From: Cinclus cinclus
Lineage: Eukaryota > Chordata > Aves > Passeriformes > Cinclidae
NCBI RefSeq assembly: GCF_963662255.1
Contig: NC_085046.1
Coordinates: 143,297,762 to 143,361,761, forward strand
DNA length: 64,000 bases
Direction: 5' to 3'
Part shown: positions 1-13,639 of the stretch, one piece after another
How positions within the stretch are numbered: the stretch's first letter is position 1
Layout: each line of letters begins with the position of its first letter
Notes under the pieces: model-generated
Database searches by the model: none
Seen by the model: the letters and a program-made list of their open reading frames with translations, nothing else
What the model was told of the DNA's origin: nothing
Position numbers and translations under genes: made by a program

Positions 1-257
1 TCAGGAACAGCAATTTTTTTATGGCCAGTAATTGAACTGTAGTTCATGACTCAAGTCTCCTCTGAGCTGCACCTGTGCACTGTGAATCCCAAAGCAGGTC
101 AAAACCACAGATCTCACCTGGAACATTTGGCATATTCAAAGTGCTTGAATGAGAATCAAATACAACTTTTTGCTGACATGCTGAGATATTGATTTATACA
201 AAAATAACTTTCAAGCTGATATGATAAACAGCAAGATAATTATTTTACACTTTGTAG

Positions 258-299
<42 letters not shown>
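258..299. repeat. (GATA)n microsatellite
   Basis: About ten uninterrupted GATA units. It lies in unique AT-rich sequence with no repeat-family sequence adjoining it. Its purity suggests it is probably length-polymorphic. Confidence 0.97.
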
Positions 300-3200
300 A
301 TGCAGTAATGATAGATGCTGAAGGAAGTAAAATCTATTTTCCATAGGATACATGAACACCAGGGAAATCTGTGAACCAATCACATGAAAAGAGCTCTTTG
401 TTGAACAAGTCTTTGGTATAAGGGCAAATGGAAGCAAAAAAGGTTTCATGCCTGTAGATTACCAGCTTTTTCAAAATGAAACCTGTCTTTGTTGTTATCT
501 TAATAAAATAGGAAAGATATTAAATGGCACAAAAATTTTCCTAATGACATTCAATGAACTAAAATATTCTCAAGAATGATAGAAAGGAATTCCAAGAGAG
601 GCAGAATTACTTAGTGAAAGACCATGGTTAAATTTGTAGTTTAGCTACTATTGGATATACCTGACATTAAATTCTACTATTTCTCCTGAGTTTTAGGAAT
701 GCAGTTGTGTCCCTGAGTGGTGCAACCTATTTACCAAGGAATAATGGAAATTAACTGCCTCAGCCATAAGAGATTCCAGATTTGCTGTCATGGACTTCTT
801 TGGATAAGACATCCTTGAGTTCCAACATCAGTATTTAATAGAAGGGCTATCGGTCTGATGAAAAAATAAACTCTGCACATTTTAGATGCATTTGTATGTT
901 ACTTTTGTATGAGGAAGAAGCACATTTTGCCTGTTAATTAAATGACTGCCCTGTAATGGCTCTATGCAATTTACAGGTAAAGTAAGAGAGGAATCTCTGC
1001 AACAGAGCAAGAAATGCTTCTTACTCTTTGTTTCTCACTCTAGCCACTACACCATGAGTCTGCCTATTAGCAGGGAATGTTTAGGTGGAAAAGTGATAGG
1101 TTTTGATATTGCTGCTTCATTTTCCTCTTCTATGTCCTGATTAGCTTTCAGGTATGCCCAGTCCTGTCAAAAATTTTGTCTTTCCATAATATTTATTCCT
1201 CCCACTTAGTCCAACTGGAATTTGAGCTCTCTACGAGACAACTTGTTGAACCATACACATATTTGACTAACTTTTGTGTCTTGTGAATTTTTTAAGTGAA
1301 AAGTGCCTGTTAAAATTAGGCATCCAGTCCTTTTCATTTGCTACAACTGGAACTGTTACCTGAGAGACAGATTTTGGATACAGTATTCAGCAGTAAATCC
1401 CAGCCTGCAATAAAAATGATGCTAGATTGGAAAATTCAGAAAAAGGTTTGTGAGGATGATTAGAGGTTTGACAAATTTTTTCTTTTTGGCAAAGATTTAG
1501 AAAGCTGAATGTATTCTGTTTAAAGTAAATAACTAAGTAGCAGATTTAATCAATGCCCAGAATTACCAACAGGGGTGGATATTGGGATGCCACCATCCTC
1601 CTTAACCTGGGAGAGAGAAGTTAATAAGAATCAGTGTTTAGAAGATAATACCAGACAATACAATGTTAGACACAAGCCTTAACTGCTAGCACTGAGTAGG
1701 AAATTATGAAAAAAAACCCTCTATTTTTTTTTTTTGGTTGAGTTTCTTTGTTTGAAAAATAATGGTCCAGATACAGGAATTCCACAGTGAAAACTATTGC
1801 TTGTGTTGGCCAGGAGCTCAGTTCAGATCAGTTCTTGAATTCACAGCTCTCTGAAGTGAATCATGGGTCCTTTGAATAGACCCCAAGGAAAAGAGCACAG
1901 AGACACAGGACAAATGTGGAGCTGGAAATGGAGAGCAGAGTGAGCTGATGTGCCCTAGGTCATACCATGGGTGGGAAAAATCCAAAATAAAAGATAATCT
2001 TCCTGTTTGTCAGTGTATTTCTATATTGGTTTTGCCACAGAAATTATTATAGTAACTATGAATTACCAGGAAAGCATTTTTCTTTTTTTAAAACTATTGA
2101 TTTTTTTAGAAATAGCAAGCAAACAACTGAAGACTGTTTCAAAATCTTCGGTGAAAACTCAGAAGTTCCAGTATCACAGGATTGGCAGTTTGCAGTCACT
2201 GTGCCCTCAGCAATTTTTTTTTTTTCCCATGATCAGGATTCCCATTTCACATAATGTGCTTTTCTTCTCCTGTTCTTATTGAGCTACTTCAGTATATCAG
2301 GAGAGTCCCACTGTCAGCAGTACCATATGAAATATGGGTACAGATCACTAAGCCTGAAAATAGGAGGAGAATAAAGGATGGAAAGCAAATCAACTATGAC
2401 ACCAGGGAGCAGACTGGCAAAGTTTTAATCAAAATTGCTTATTCTGTTCACCAATATTCAGATTTTTAAATATTCATATTTAAAAATGAATAGGTTCATT
2501 TTTAAATTAAAAAACCCTATCCAAAGCAAAACACAGAATTTTCTTTTCTACACAAAGAACGTACTTAAAAAATGTATGCATGTAAAAAACAATTCCTTTC
2601 TTCAATTAAAAAAAAAGTCAGCTACTTTAATGACTGTCACTGGTAAAAAAAAATAAATCTAATTTCAGTGTTTTATCATCCAAAAGCCCAGTTATTTATC
2701 TAACACATCTTTAACACCCAGGGTCTCATAAAACTTGAATTTTCATCTCTGAACATTATTAGCAATCTGCTTGCTTATTTTTACTAATCACTATGCAGCC
2801 AAGATCATGATGAAGAGAAACAAGTATGTAAAAGAAACTCTTGTTAAAATTTTTAAGCACAATTTAAAGAATGGACGTTACTTCTTGTTTTATGAAAATT
2901 GGCTGACATACTTCAAATAAAGGTATCACAGAGATAAAACTTTTAAAGTTTTCAAGTCAATGTATTATTATATAAAATTATACAGTGTTCCGAAATACAA
3001 AAAGCAAATATAATTATATAACAAATATATGGATATGTCTCATGATATATTTGCAGATGCTATTAAACTTATAAAAGATATCATTCTTATGACATGTAAT
3101 GGTTTAGATATTAATTTTACAGCAGTTTCAAATGTTACTTTTATTAAATGATACTCAGATTAAATATTGGCATGCAATTAACGAAACAGTTCTCCATAAA

Positions 3201-3438
3201 TTTTGTTGATATTACTGTCAGATAGGAAACTTGTAGCCTGATTTAATCTGGAAAAATATGGCACTTAAGTTCCTGTGTGAAGGAAGTTATTAATGACTGG
3301 ATAGATTCAAGTTTCCATGACAACCTTTTGTTGTGCTGGATCAGGTTGAATTTTACTATCGTGAATTAACAGTTGAGTTCAGCATGAAATAGGACCAATG
3401 CAACATTAGGAATTGGCTTGAATATGCATAGGAATTAA
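300..3438. other. Unique AT-rich sequence, no gene seen
   Basis: Short open frames occur in all phases, including three overlapping small ones at 2007-2656, but none has a recognisable protein or an exon-like boundary. Short T runs lie near 1725 and 2213-2226. I see no repeat family or RNA gene here. Confidence 0.6.
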
Positions 3439-3965
3439 TAGAATCATAGGATCACAAAGATTGGAAAAGCCCTCTAAGGTCACTGAGTCCAAACTTTGAC
3501 CAAACACCAACACCTGAACTAAACCACAGCACTGAGTGTCACATCCAGTCAATTCTTAAACACTTCTAAGGATGGTGACTCTACACTTTCCTGGGCAGTG
3601 CATTCAAATGTTTGACAACACTTTCAGTGAAGAAATTCTTCCTGGTGTTCAACCTGAACCTCCCCCATTGCAGCTTCTAAAGGTGAAACCCATCTTCCTG
3701 AAGCTCTGCAATAGCAGCTTCACTTACAGGGCACACACACTGTCAATCCATCTGCTTTTCCACCTGGGACAACAGGTATATGGAGACTGGGACCCAGCAT
3801 CATCTTGCTTTGGGACATTCTCTAATGAAATACATTGTGTATGGGGGTTGTTCCATTACAGTGTAAAATTCTGGCACCATTTCACACAAAGTCCTTTTCA
3901 CCTCTCACTCTAATGCTGTATCTCTTCAGCATTTCAATTCTAGAGGCTAAACTGCAGGAAAAGGT
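3439..3965 (-). mobile_element. CR1 LINE 3' fragment, minus strand
   Basis: The left edge reads as the reverse complement of the CR1 3' end: an octamer-like ATCATAGG/ATCACA motif, then the GGTTGGAAAAG-type tail and the 'ccaaac...caaacaccaacacc' block. The typical CR1 stretch around 'gatggtgactc...cctgggcagtg' follows. Similarity is clear to about 3780 and weak to about 3965, where 'gaggctaaactgcag' resembles a CR1 segment. The copy is old, 5'-truncated and has no intact ORF. Small open frames inside it are not genes. Confidence 0.85.
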
Positions 3966-6900
3966 AATCATCTTTGGAAGAGGTGAAATTCTTTTTACAT
4001 TCTTACATGTCTTTTGCTATCTGGATAGTTTATTAGCTTAGTTTCATGTGTTCAGTCTTGGTTTTCTCTCTTAAAATACTTTGTCTCCTCTAACACCTTC
4101 TCCACAGTATATTGTCTCAGATTGAAACAGATTAGAAGGAAATGTTCCTGAAAGGTGCATCTCCTCTGGGCATGAAGCAGACATAGGGGATCATAAAATC
4201 ACTCGAAGACATGTATTTATCAGCAGCTTCCTGTGGTGGATGTAGGTATTGAGGGAACAGAGGCAGGACTAATGAGGATGGAACCAGTAATTTTGGTGAG
4301 AGTCTGTGTGACAGCAAATTTGAGGGCCCAGATTTCATGGTCCAAATTTACAATTAGCAATTGACTTTATGTAAAACTCACTTAGGACACCTTGTTATTT
4401 CTGTGATGCTTCCCCTCTGTCATGTTTTCTGTCTCTTGTCTACTTTGGTGTGTCTATTTTGGGGGTAAGTCTGTCAAGGGGCTAGCACACAGACAGTCAT
4501 GTTCAAAATGAGAAATGAGAAATCACCACAGCTTGGAGGCTGAGCTCAGCTGATGGGACTCAGGGACATGAACATCCTAACACAGTGTTAGAAAAAGGAA
4601 TGGAGAGCACAGCACAGATAATTTTACTTCAGTGGTCTCCATCTGACATAATCATGTTTCTGTATTACATCCATCACAAGGAATTTCCTGTCTTAATACT
4701 GCAACAAACTATCTTTGTAATGAAATGAAAGTGCAATAACTGTGCTTTTCTGAATTAATTAATGGTTGTGTTGCATTCACAAAGTAATTTTTGAAACCTT
4801 ATTTGAACTATTATCCAAAGACTTAAGTCTTCTGCAGTATTAAAATTAAACCAGTTGCCTGTAAATAAAAAGAAAAAAGTTTACTTTTAGAAAACCAAAC
4901 CAAACCAAAACCCTTCCCCTGAAAATTTAGTTTCTTAGCCTTAGGAATAAGGTAAAATTGAGAGTATTATTCTCCAAATAACCATTTATGTAAGGAAGAT
5001 GGTTTTATCAAAACACTCCTCTTGTGAGTATTAAACAGCTTTTTACATATTATCCACTCTGACAGCTCAGGCCTCTGGGATTCTTCCTTACCTGATCTGG
5101 ACCTTGAGCAGACATGAGGCCATTATGAGAATTCATTGGTCTGGAACAGAGCACAGGGTAGGCTTGTCCTGTTTGCAGCAGCACATCAATACAGGAAGAC
5201 CTTTTGGTACCAGTCTGATTTTACATATTATTAAAACCAGTGGTTTGGGAAATTGGAGGGTGAGGGAAAGCTTTTACAGGCTGTGAATCCTTTCTGCTTC
5301 TCTTGGTAGGACTCCCTGTACCCAAGTTTTATTATCATATAGTTCAGTGTCCAGCCCATTTTTAGAATCTGTAAAGGAGAGGAACAGGAGGCAACAATTC
5401 ACCTCTTCTCTCTCAAAACCATTTTAGGATGGGATTAGTCATATTTTACAGTGTGCCTGTTGATCTACATGTATTGGGAGAAACAAAAGCAATACTTCAG
5501 ATTAATTGTCAGGGTTTTTTCCAGCTACAAATAATAACTGAAAAAAAGACCCTTATATACCATGCTTTTCACACATCTTTTGAACATAATTTCTTTATTT
5601 CTGTGATGAGAGAGGCAGTGTGATACAAAAACCTCAGCAAGTGTTGCCAAAAACACAAGTTGATTTGATTTCTAAAATAATATTTAGTGTATTTAAGGCA
5701 TGAGTTTTCTCAAATTTCCATAGTGACTGAAGGCCAGGCTTTTGACAGTAACTCTATTTGAAAGAGCACCAAAATGAATTAAAAGTCAATATCAGGTCAT
5801 TGAACAAAAAGCTATTATGTTGGAAAAGTACCAATCTTCAAAAGAAAAATGTACTTCACCTGTGAAAAAAATAAGTTATTTATCTTAATTTGAAAAAAAA
5901 GTCACTCTTTCCACATTTTTGGATACTCTTTCCCAATGCAAGTACAGTGGTAGATGAGATTCAATTAAGGCCTGATTTCAGAGCTTTAAATAGAACAGGT
6001 CTTGTCTAGCTGTGAAATTATAATTTATTTGCTAAGTAGACTATGTGCTGGTGCACTGGGTGAAGTTAAAACATATTTTAGCATCTTTTTTGTATCAGTT
6101 TTTTATACTTATGTAGTAAATCCTATTCATAGAATCCTTTTTCATTTTTTTCTTTCTGATTAAGAGAAAATGCTAAACACTAAGCAGTGAATGACAAAAG
6201 AAAGTATTGTTTTATGCTAATGGATACCTAAAGCAGCCCATGAGATAGAAACAATTCAGAACTATTGAAATGAAGTCTCACAGAGATTATGCTAATGGAG
6301 ATTTTCATTTAAAAAATATAAATTTTGATTTTTTCCTAGTGAAGTATTGTAATTATGGTAAAAGTGAAGCCATAAACAGAATCTAATGACTGATCCTGTC
6401 TTGTGTAACTTAATAGTCGTTATATAAAAAAATATTACATGAATTTTCATCTACAAGAAGACTCATGTTCATTCTAAATCAAATTTAATAGGATAGATAT
6501 GATAATATACTCATGCAAAAGCTCCAGAGAACTGGAAGTTGCTTAATATGAAGCCCATAGATCTTTGAAGGGAGACTCCAGGAACTGTAGAGTAATGGTG
6601 TGAGACCCATTAGTACCTTTAATGAAGAGTAGAATTGATGGACACATGGATAAATAGTGGGTGTGTGTTTCAAGGTGTCCTTTGGAAAAGAATTCAATCC
6701 TTACATGCCTAAAGGGATACTTTGAAGAACTAAAAAAAGAAAAAAAAATGTGGACTTAATAATAATATATTTATTTATTTTGATTTGTTAATATAATTAT
6801 TTCATCCTCCAAAAGATATTAAATAAAAAGGCAAAGAAAGGTATAAAGTAATCTTCCTAAAATAAAGCCTCTGCAGTATAAAATGGGAGTTCCTTTTCTG

Positions 6901-7431
6901 GTTGAATTATTTGTTAATTGTTAGGAAAAGAGGGATAGCAGGAAGCAATCACTTTTATAGCATAGCTAGGTCAGTGGCAGACTTCCCCAGCATCTATCCT
7001 GAGAAAGGGATGTGAATAATGAGGCAAAAGTTTTCTAATGACACTAAGTAATTTATGGTAAGGAAGACAGGGAAGCTGATGGCTTCTGGAAGATATTGCA
7101 ACACTGAATAATGAAGCAGTAAAATACAGATGACATTCAATGCAGGTAAATTTTAAGTGAGGCTCAATCAGTAACAGTCCAAACTTTACATAAAAAATTA
7201 TTGACTTTGATTGGGCTGTTATCACTCAGGAAAAACACCTAGGGTTACAGTACATAATTCTGTCAAAATATTAACTTACTAATAAGCGTTGTCAAGAAAG
7301 CAAGTGGAATATTCAGGATTACAGGGAAAAAAACAAGTTAAAGAACATAACTATACCACTTCACAGGCCCACAGTATGTCCACATTTTTGTGGGATATGA
7401 TATCCTCATCCCTCCCCCACCCCCTTTTTAA

Positions 7432-7432
<1 letters not shown>
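3966..7432. other. Unique AT-rich sequence, no gene seen
   Basis: Only scattered short open frames of 60-85 codons, none recognised. No repeat family, RNA gene or CpG-rich segment was noticed. Confidence 0.55.
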
Positions 7433-7480
<48 letters not shown>

Positions 7481-7497
7481 AGAGAGAGAGAGAGAGG
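7433..7497. repeat. A45 homopolymer followed by (GA)10
   Basis: About 45 consecutive A residues run directly into about 10 GA units, giving a 65-bp all-purine strand. The poly-Lys and poly-Phe open frames across it are artefacts. No recognisable retroposed sequence precedes the A run, so it is not clearly a retrogene tail. Confidence 0.97.
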
Positions 7498-10400
7498 AAC
7501 CGTTTTAGAACAGAAAAAAATGGTGATGAAAGGATGAAAGGTCTGGAACAGGTTCTTCATCCTATGCAGGGCAGGTCTTTTCAACCTACAAACAGACGGT
7601 TCAGGAGGGTATTTCTGACACCTTTAAGTCATAGGTGTCCTCAAGAAGATGGATGGGGATCAACTTTTTGTTGTCTTTTCCAGTACAAAACCAGACTGCA
7701 TAATAGAAATGAATCTGAAGGAAACTAGCAAGTGGCAAATTGAAAAAATATTGAGGACAGCACTTTCATACAGGATGAAGAATCTTCCCAGACTGCTATT
7801 TACAAGGACAGATGTCTGCTTCTGGAAGCTGACTCATCTAAATGGATCTATGATTCTATAGACTGCTGGAGGCAAGGAGAGTATTTTTGGGAAGTATTAG
7901 TATTTGCTGCATAATGCCACCTCCAGATAATCACTGGTGGTCACAGTCAGAGATAAAATGGTGGAATAACTGTATCATAGTTCTGACACAATATGCCTAT
8001 TTTTATATGGTCATTATCAGGACAGACCTCCTGCATACTGTGGCTAAGTGTAGATCACAAAGAGGAATTTTTTTCCTTTGGAGACAATGCATTAGAGTGA
8101 TTTAAAAATAGATGAAGTATCCAAGGAGTATACTTGAAAAGACCTGTCTTTTCTAAAAGCTTCAGAAATTATCAACCTGTATGTAGTTTTTGAGGGTGCT
8201 AAATCATTATACTTTCTTTGTAGTATTTTCTTTTAATTCAGAAAAAAGACATCTGTTGCTTAGCAAAGCAGAAGCACTGAAAATAATGGAACTTTCAGAT
8301 AAATTAAAGAGGTTTCTCTAATTTTCTGCAAGTTTAGTAAAGTTTAGTGCATTAAATAACTATGTGCAACTTGTGCTTTTGCAGCTGTTGGTAAGGGCTC
8401 AATTCAGTCAACTGATTTTGAGTACTTAGCACTCCTTGAAAGTGGCTCATGGTATCTGAGACATCCTCGAAGGCCTGGCAGATACAGCACAAAGGTTAAG
8501 CCAGACACTTCTGTAACAGAAACTTAAAATCAGACGAGATAATGACTGTGGCACAGCAAATGGTGCCAATGATCAACTGCAACATAACTGTCTCTTTTGC
8601 ACCTATCATTCCTTGTGATGTGACTTAGCCCAAAATATCAGTGCAAAAAACATCATCTTCCTTTTTATTTGAATTAAGAACATATAAATGGACAATCACA
8701 TTCTCCATTTCTGCTGGATGCCACATTGGCCATATGTCCAAATACAAAACCAAAATAGTTCTGGCTTAATGTTCATTGCTAACCAACTTTGTCACTCCTT
8801 TTTTTTTCTTCTTCTAAATAACTTCTTTTTATCTTTATGTAATGTGATAGAATGTGCAGAATTTATTTGCTGGACAAAATGTTTACAGTTCTGTATCAGT
8901 TTTTTTAATGAAGCATACTGGCATAACAGTTAATTCTGTATTTATTAGTAGAGATATATTCCAGTAGAACAACAACTTCAAAGAATCAAACAGTAATGTG
9001 AACTTGTCATTAATTAAGCATTTGACTGAATGGAATTCTAAGAAAAAGAATTTTAGGGAATTATAATTAAATTTAATGAGATTGAGCATCTGAACTGTAC
9101 TCCACACAGTTGGAAGCAGCAAGATGTGCCACTGGCAACAATAAAAGTGTAAACATAGAATATAGTCATTATTTTTCTGATATGAACCAAATTTTATTGT
9201 GTTCCCCCACTTTCCTCCATCTTTTTTGCCTACTTCCACAGTAAGGCAGGCGTCTGTTGGGTTGCATGTTAACATTATAACCATATAAAATTATTACATG
9301 TCCAGTCATGGAGTTTACTCATTTTCCCAGACAAGGATGAACTTTGTGAAAACAGTGTTTCAGAGAGAAAAAGTCTTGAGAAGAACCAGTTGCTGGGTGT
9401 GCCTACTGCCTCACACACACAGTGTGCTTTACCTGATCCAGCAGCAATAGGATGGAAATCTGTCATCACTGCATTACCAATCCAGAGGAAATTCACTTCC
9501 TTTCTCCAGAAATTGTGATTGATCATGGAATAGGACTGCTAAACACTCCAAAAGGCACACCAGTTTTGCTGCCAACACAGCATCTGCAGATGCAGGGCAT
9601 CAGTATCTTACCAGTGAGAAATAACCTGAACAGAGCACCAGTTTTGCACTGGTATCTACAAAAGTGACTTTTTCTAACCCTGTTCTCATACCAACCCCAC
9701 TGAGATGACTCACTTAAGAACTGGGCTGGAGGAGCTGTGGGGGTAGGAATAGGAAAAATCCTTGGTTCTTATGTCTTAGCTCACTTCTCATTGTAACAGC
9801 TGGATGTAAAAAATCACAAACCATTTCCCTTTGCTGTCAAGGACTGTGCAAGGACAAAATAATAGCATCCATAGTGGGGCATTTAAATGTGACTTGGTGA
9901 GTGTACTTTGGAGAAGGCTGAGGTTAGATAAAGTACCGTATTATCCTCCCATAACTTCCATATGCATTAGAGTACAATGATAGTAATGCACTCACTGTCC
10001 TATTTTCCTAATCCTCTTGCTTGGGGAGCTGTGGCGTGGGCAGAAATCAAGATTAAAAGATAGGAGCCTAGATAACTGTGCATAGCTAAGCCCTGAAAAT
10101 ATTAATTTTTGTCTTTGAACTGAACTAGTCATGATGGGGAGTAAATTAATGCAGGATTAGAAACACTATTTTATACAAGATGTGATACAGGACCAAACTG
10201 AAGAGCCTTAATCCCTGTTAATTAAACCACACATTTAATATTCTTCAAAAATAGTGATTTAAGGAAGAGAGCTTCAAATTAGAAAATGTTTTTGTCTGGT
10301 TATGTTTAATTTTAATTAACTGGAAACAAACTAATTGGACAAGTGTTTCACAACATAGAATGTTTAAAAGGAGAATTGAAGGTTATGCATGATCTGTAGG

Positions 10401-12185
10401 TTACATTTTAAGAACAACTGCATTAAAAAAAAAGCATAAATAAATACTCTAACCTTAAAAAAGGCATTTAAAACATTTTACTCTAAGTTTTTTATTTTAA
10501 AAGTTTATATTTAGCCTAAAATGAATAGTTAAATATTTCTTAACTCCCCACTATTTATTTCAACAAACATAACTTACCATTTCATTTTATTTTAGTTTGA
10601 ATTCTACAAAAACAACCATGCAGTGAAGTACAGCTCAACTATCATCAGCATTCTTAGAGGGGTCATCCTGTGCTAAGGTGTGTCTCTAACATTACTCAGC
10701 CTTCAGAAGTAAAAATTTCACTTCAGTGATGAAAGGGGAAGCCTAAGCAATTAATTTGAGTATCAGGGGAAAAAAATCATGTGAATCCCACTTTTTAGCT
10801 TATTGATACCACTTTTTTTCAGGAGGATAACTTTCTACATTATATTTGCTTGCCAAAGTAGGAATGATTCATGTCATGTTAGATTATCTGCAGAGTTCAG
10901 TGGGTTTGGGTCTGCTTGGGATTGACAACGTAGATGTTTCTGTTGTAAAAATCTAAACTCCTTCTATGTCATACTGGAACATCAGCAACTCCCAAGTGTT
11001 ACATAAATACTATGAATAATAGAAAACATAATATTGGAGGTAAGGCATTAGAGAAGTAGTCGAGAATAATGCCTTAGTATCTTCAATATCTAGGTGAGAA
11101 ATTATGAAGACAAACATTTTATTCTAACTTGTATCTTACATTTGTTTGCAGCCAATTTCCCTCTAATTTGATTTGTTTCTACTAAGTGTATCTTTTACTC
11201 TCTTTTCCTTCAACAACGGTACTTAAAATCATTAATTATTCCCTCTTACTTGTGCTTCTCAAGTTGATTTTTCTGCTGTGAAGAAAAGGAATTTTCCTTT
11301 ACTAAGATTTTGTTTACTTAGGATTTTAAAAAGCTCTGTAGAAACCAACTGGCCCACTTGGCTGAGGAAGGATCAATCTCTAGGAACTGCAAACCCATGA
11401 TTAAGAACTAACTCTTGGAACTGAAAGGTGTTTAAGATATGTCTGAAAGGGAGAGATAGCAGAAGAAAGGCAGTGTATTAGTCTGGTCAATCTCCCACTG
11501 AACTGCCAGACAGGAAAGGCTGTGGACTTCATGAGGTACCCAGGTAGTAATTCAGTGGGATGAAGGGAAGAAGAGGAATATGAAGTGCTGAGAGTGCTTA
11601 CAGAGAAACTGCTCATGAATTTTAGATATTTTTTTAGAATGACATTTCAGTTTCAGTAAATTGAAACTTTTCAGGTTTGAGTAGTTGGAAGCAATGACAT
11701 TTTTGACTCTTGGAAGTCACCACACTATGATTACTTCATTAAGTACTTGCCCTTTGTAATGCCATACTATGCTTACTATGACAGTTTTCAGATTCTCATG
11801 ACTTTTCCCTGAGCACAGAGACTCCTGAATCTTTCCGTAGGGAATTTAATGTTTGCATTGCAATTCATTGAGCAGCCATGTGATTCAGATTAGGAAACAT
11901 CCTGTAAAAAAATAAAGCAAATTATTCATCTGAAGACTAAGCCTGCTTGCCACAGAACTTTGCAGATAATTTTGTTTTTTAATGAATCACTTTTAGTGAA
12001 ACACAACACTACACACAGTTCTTTTAAAAATTAACATTAATTAAACTTTTTTTTTTCTTTAATACACAGGACTAATTACGCAGAAAATTATTAACTTTCA
12101 CTAAGCCATCACAAGGTTCTTTGAAAAAAAGCGTTTTAAGCAGAAAGTTTGAGGTATGACTAAAGATTTGATCAAGACCTCATAG
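7498..12185. other. Unique AT-rich sequence, no gene seen
   Basis: The longest open frame here, 8883-9284 on the minus strand (about 133 codons), is rich in Leu, Phe and Asn as expected for chance frames in AT-rich DNA. It has no recognisable domain. I found no repeats or RNA genes. Confidence 0.5.
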
Positions 12186-12446
12186 TTACCTCTGGAGGTG
12201 AAGTCTTCAAACCTTTCTCACAGTCTTTTGAAGCTGAATCACTTGATCAAGTCAGTCAGTGCAGCCCGGGAGCTGGAAAAGCTGTGTCCCTTGACAATAG
12301 ACCAGAAGTGCGAAGGTGAAAATAGAGCAGAAAGTTTGGAAGATGAGAAGACCTTCAGGGACACTGCAGTAGAAAAAGGAGCAGGTTTAGCCTCAATTCA
12401 AGCTGTAACTATTCTTCCGGTAATGGGAACAACAGAGTTGTGTTGA
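12186..12446 (+). other. Coding-like open frame, unidentified
   Basis: An 86-codon open frame with an unusually high share of G at codon position 1 (about a third by eye). The residue mix is Glu/Ala/Lys-rich (around 'SAARELEKL') rather than the Phe/Ile/Asn-rich mix of chance frames nearby. A possible splice acceptor, a pyrimidine tract ending CACAG, lies at 12211-12223. A possible donor, CGAAG|GTGAAA, lies at 12315/12316, and between the two sites a second frame is also open. I recognise no protein and see no start context or partner exon. It may be an exon, a decayed coding fragment or chance. Confidence 0.2.
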
Positions 12447-13099
12447 TGAACATCAGGAAGATATGAGGAACTGGCCTTTCTTTCTGCTTCTGAATTTCTG
12501 TTTCCCAGAGGTTTTCAGATAATCTTCTAAGGCTTGCAAGATGTCCTCCAGAATGTATTCCTACCTTGTTTCTCGTACCTTGAGTCAGTGGAAAGTCTCA
12601 TAGTGAGAGCCTTTAGAATTCGTGACAGATGGGGAGTATAGAGTTTGTCTATATTTGTGTTTATTAGGGAAGGTGGAGAGCCCATTATTTACCAAAATAT
12701 TGTAGATCAGCTTTTATAAATTCATACACATGTGTATGCTCTGATTTCAATACAATGATTTTTTAAAATTTGACCATGGTGTTAAGTAAATATTGAAAAT
12801 TGTCTATATTCAGTCAAAATAAGAATAAGTTAGCACAAAGTAGAATGGATTTGTCATTATGAATGAATGTTAGTCTTGCAAAAAAAATGAATTTTCTGTA
12901 TAAACAAGCTGTGAATTTCTCAAGGGAGTTCTGTTTGAGTATTCTCGCACCAGCCCTAGGAATGTTAGGATTACCTCTAGAGTAGCAAGATATTTCTGTA
13001 GTCATGCCTTGTCCGTAGCTCCAGAGTAATTTACTTGCAAGATAAGTGGCTCCATACAATCTGTTTGAAGGCTGTAATAACTCCTTCATTCATGGGAAT

Positions 13100-13560
13100 T
13101 ATTGAAAGGCAACTGGTTGGTGTTGATCAAAATGGCACCAGGGACCCCCCCAGTGACTTATCAGTATGGATGGCTGTTTGCCACTGCCCTGGCACTCCTT
13201 GATACACTGGTACATGCCCTGCTTGAGAGAACTAGGGTTTTAATAACACGTACCCAGAGGTTTCTCAGGTGTCCTGCTCTTCTTCGAGCTCTGAACTGGA
13301 CAGTGACTAGGGGTGGTCCCTTAGAGTTACCAGTACCTGAGAAGACTATGCTCCTGTGTGATATTTTCACAAAGAATATGTTTTGATGCATATGTTTATT
13401 GGCTGCCCAAGTTAGCACTAAGCTCACAAGACTCCCTGTATCATCCACAGAGAAGAAAGCACCTCATCAGATTGATTTGGGGCATGTAAACAAAGCCATA
13501 TTCTGTATTGCCATCCAGAGGATGGCATTCCCCATTTTTTTAATGGGGGAAAAAAAGTCT
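13100..13560 (-). mobile_element. Possible ERV LTR remnant, minus strand
   Basis: This segment is richer in G+C and CpG than its surroundings. On the minus strand it carries 'gcagccaataaac', a poly(A)-signal-like motif in a context resembling avian ERV LTRs. Further along the minus strand come 'agttcagagctcgaag' and a block ending in a 'ggtccctggtgcc'-type motif, as I recall from songbird ERVK-type LTRs. Ends and target duplications could not be defined. The overlapping open frames of 94-95 codons on both strands reflect its composition and have no recognised domain. No viral gene is visible. Confidence 0.35.
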
Positions 13561-13639
13561 CCTGACCAAGGATTCTTCTTTCTCACCAAATTGCGTGAAA
13601 GTGACTGGCTTCTACTGGCAACTCTGAAATCATGACATC

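Noticed and set aside
7289..7584. Frames encoding poly-Lys and poly-Phe
   Set aside because: They are readings of the A45/(GA)10 tract.
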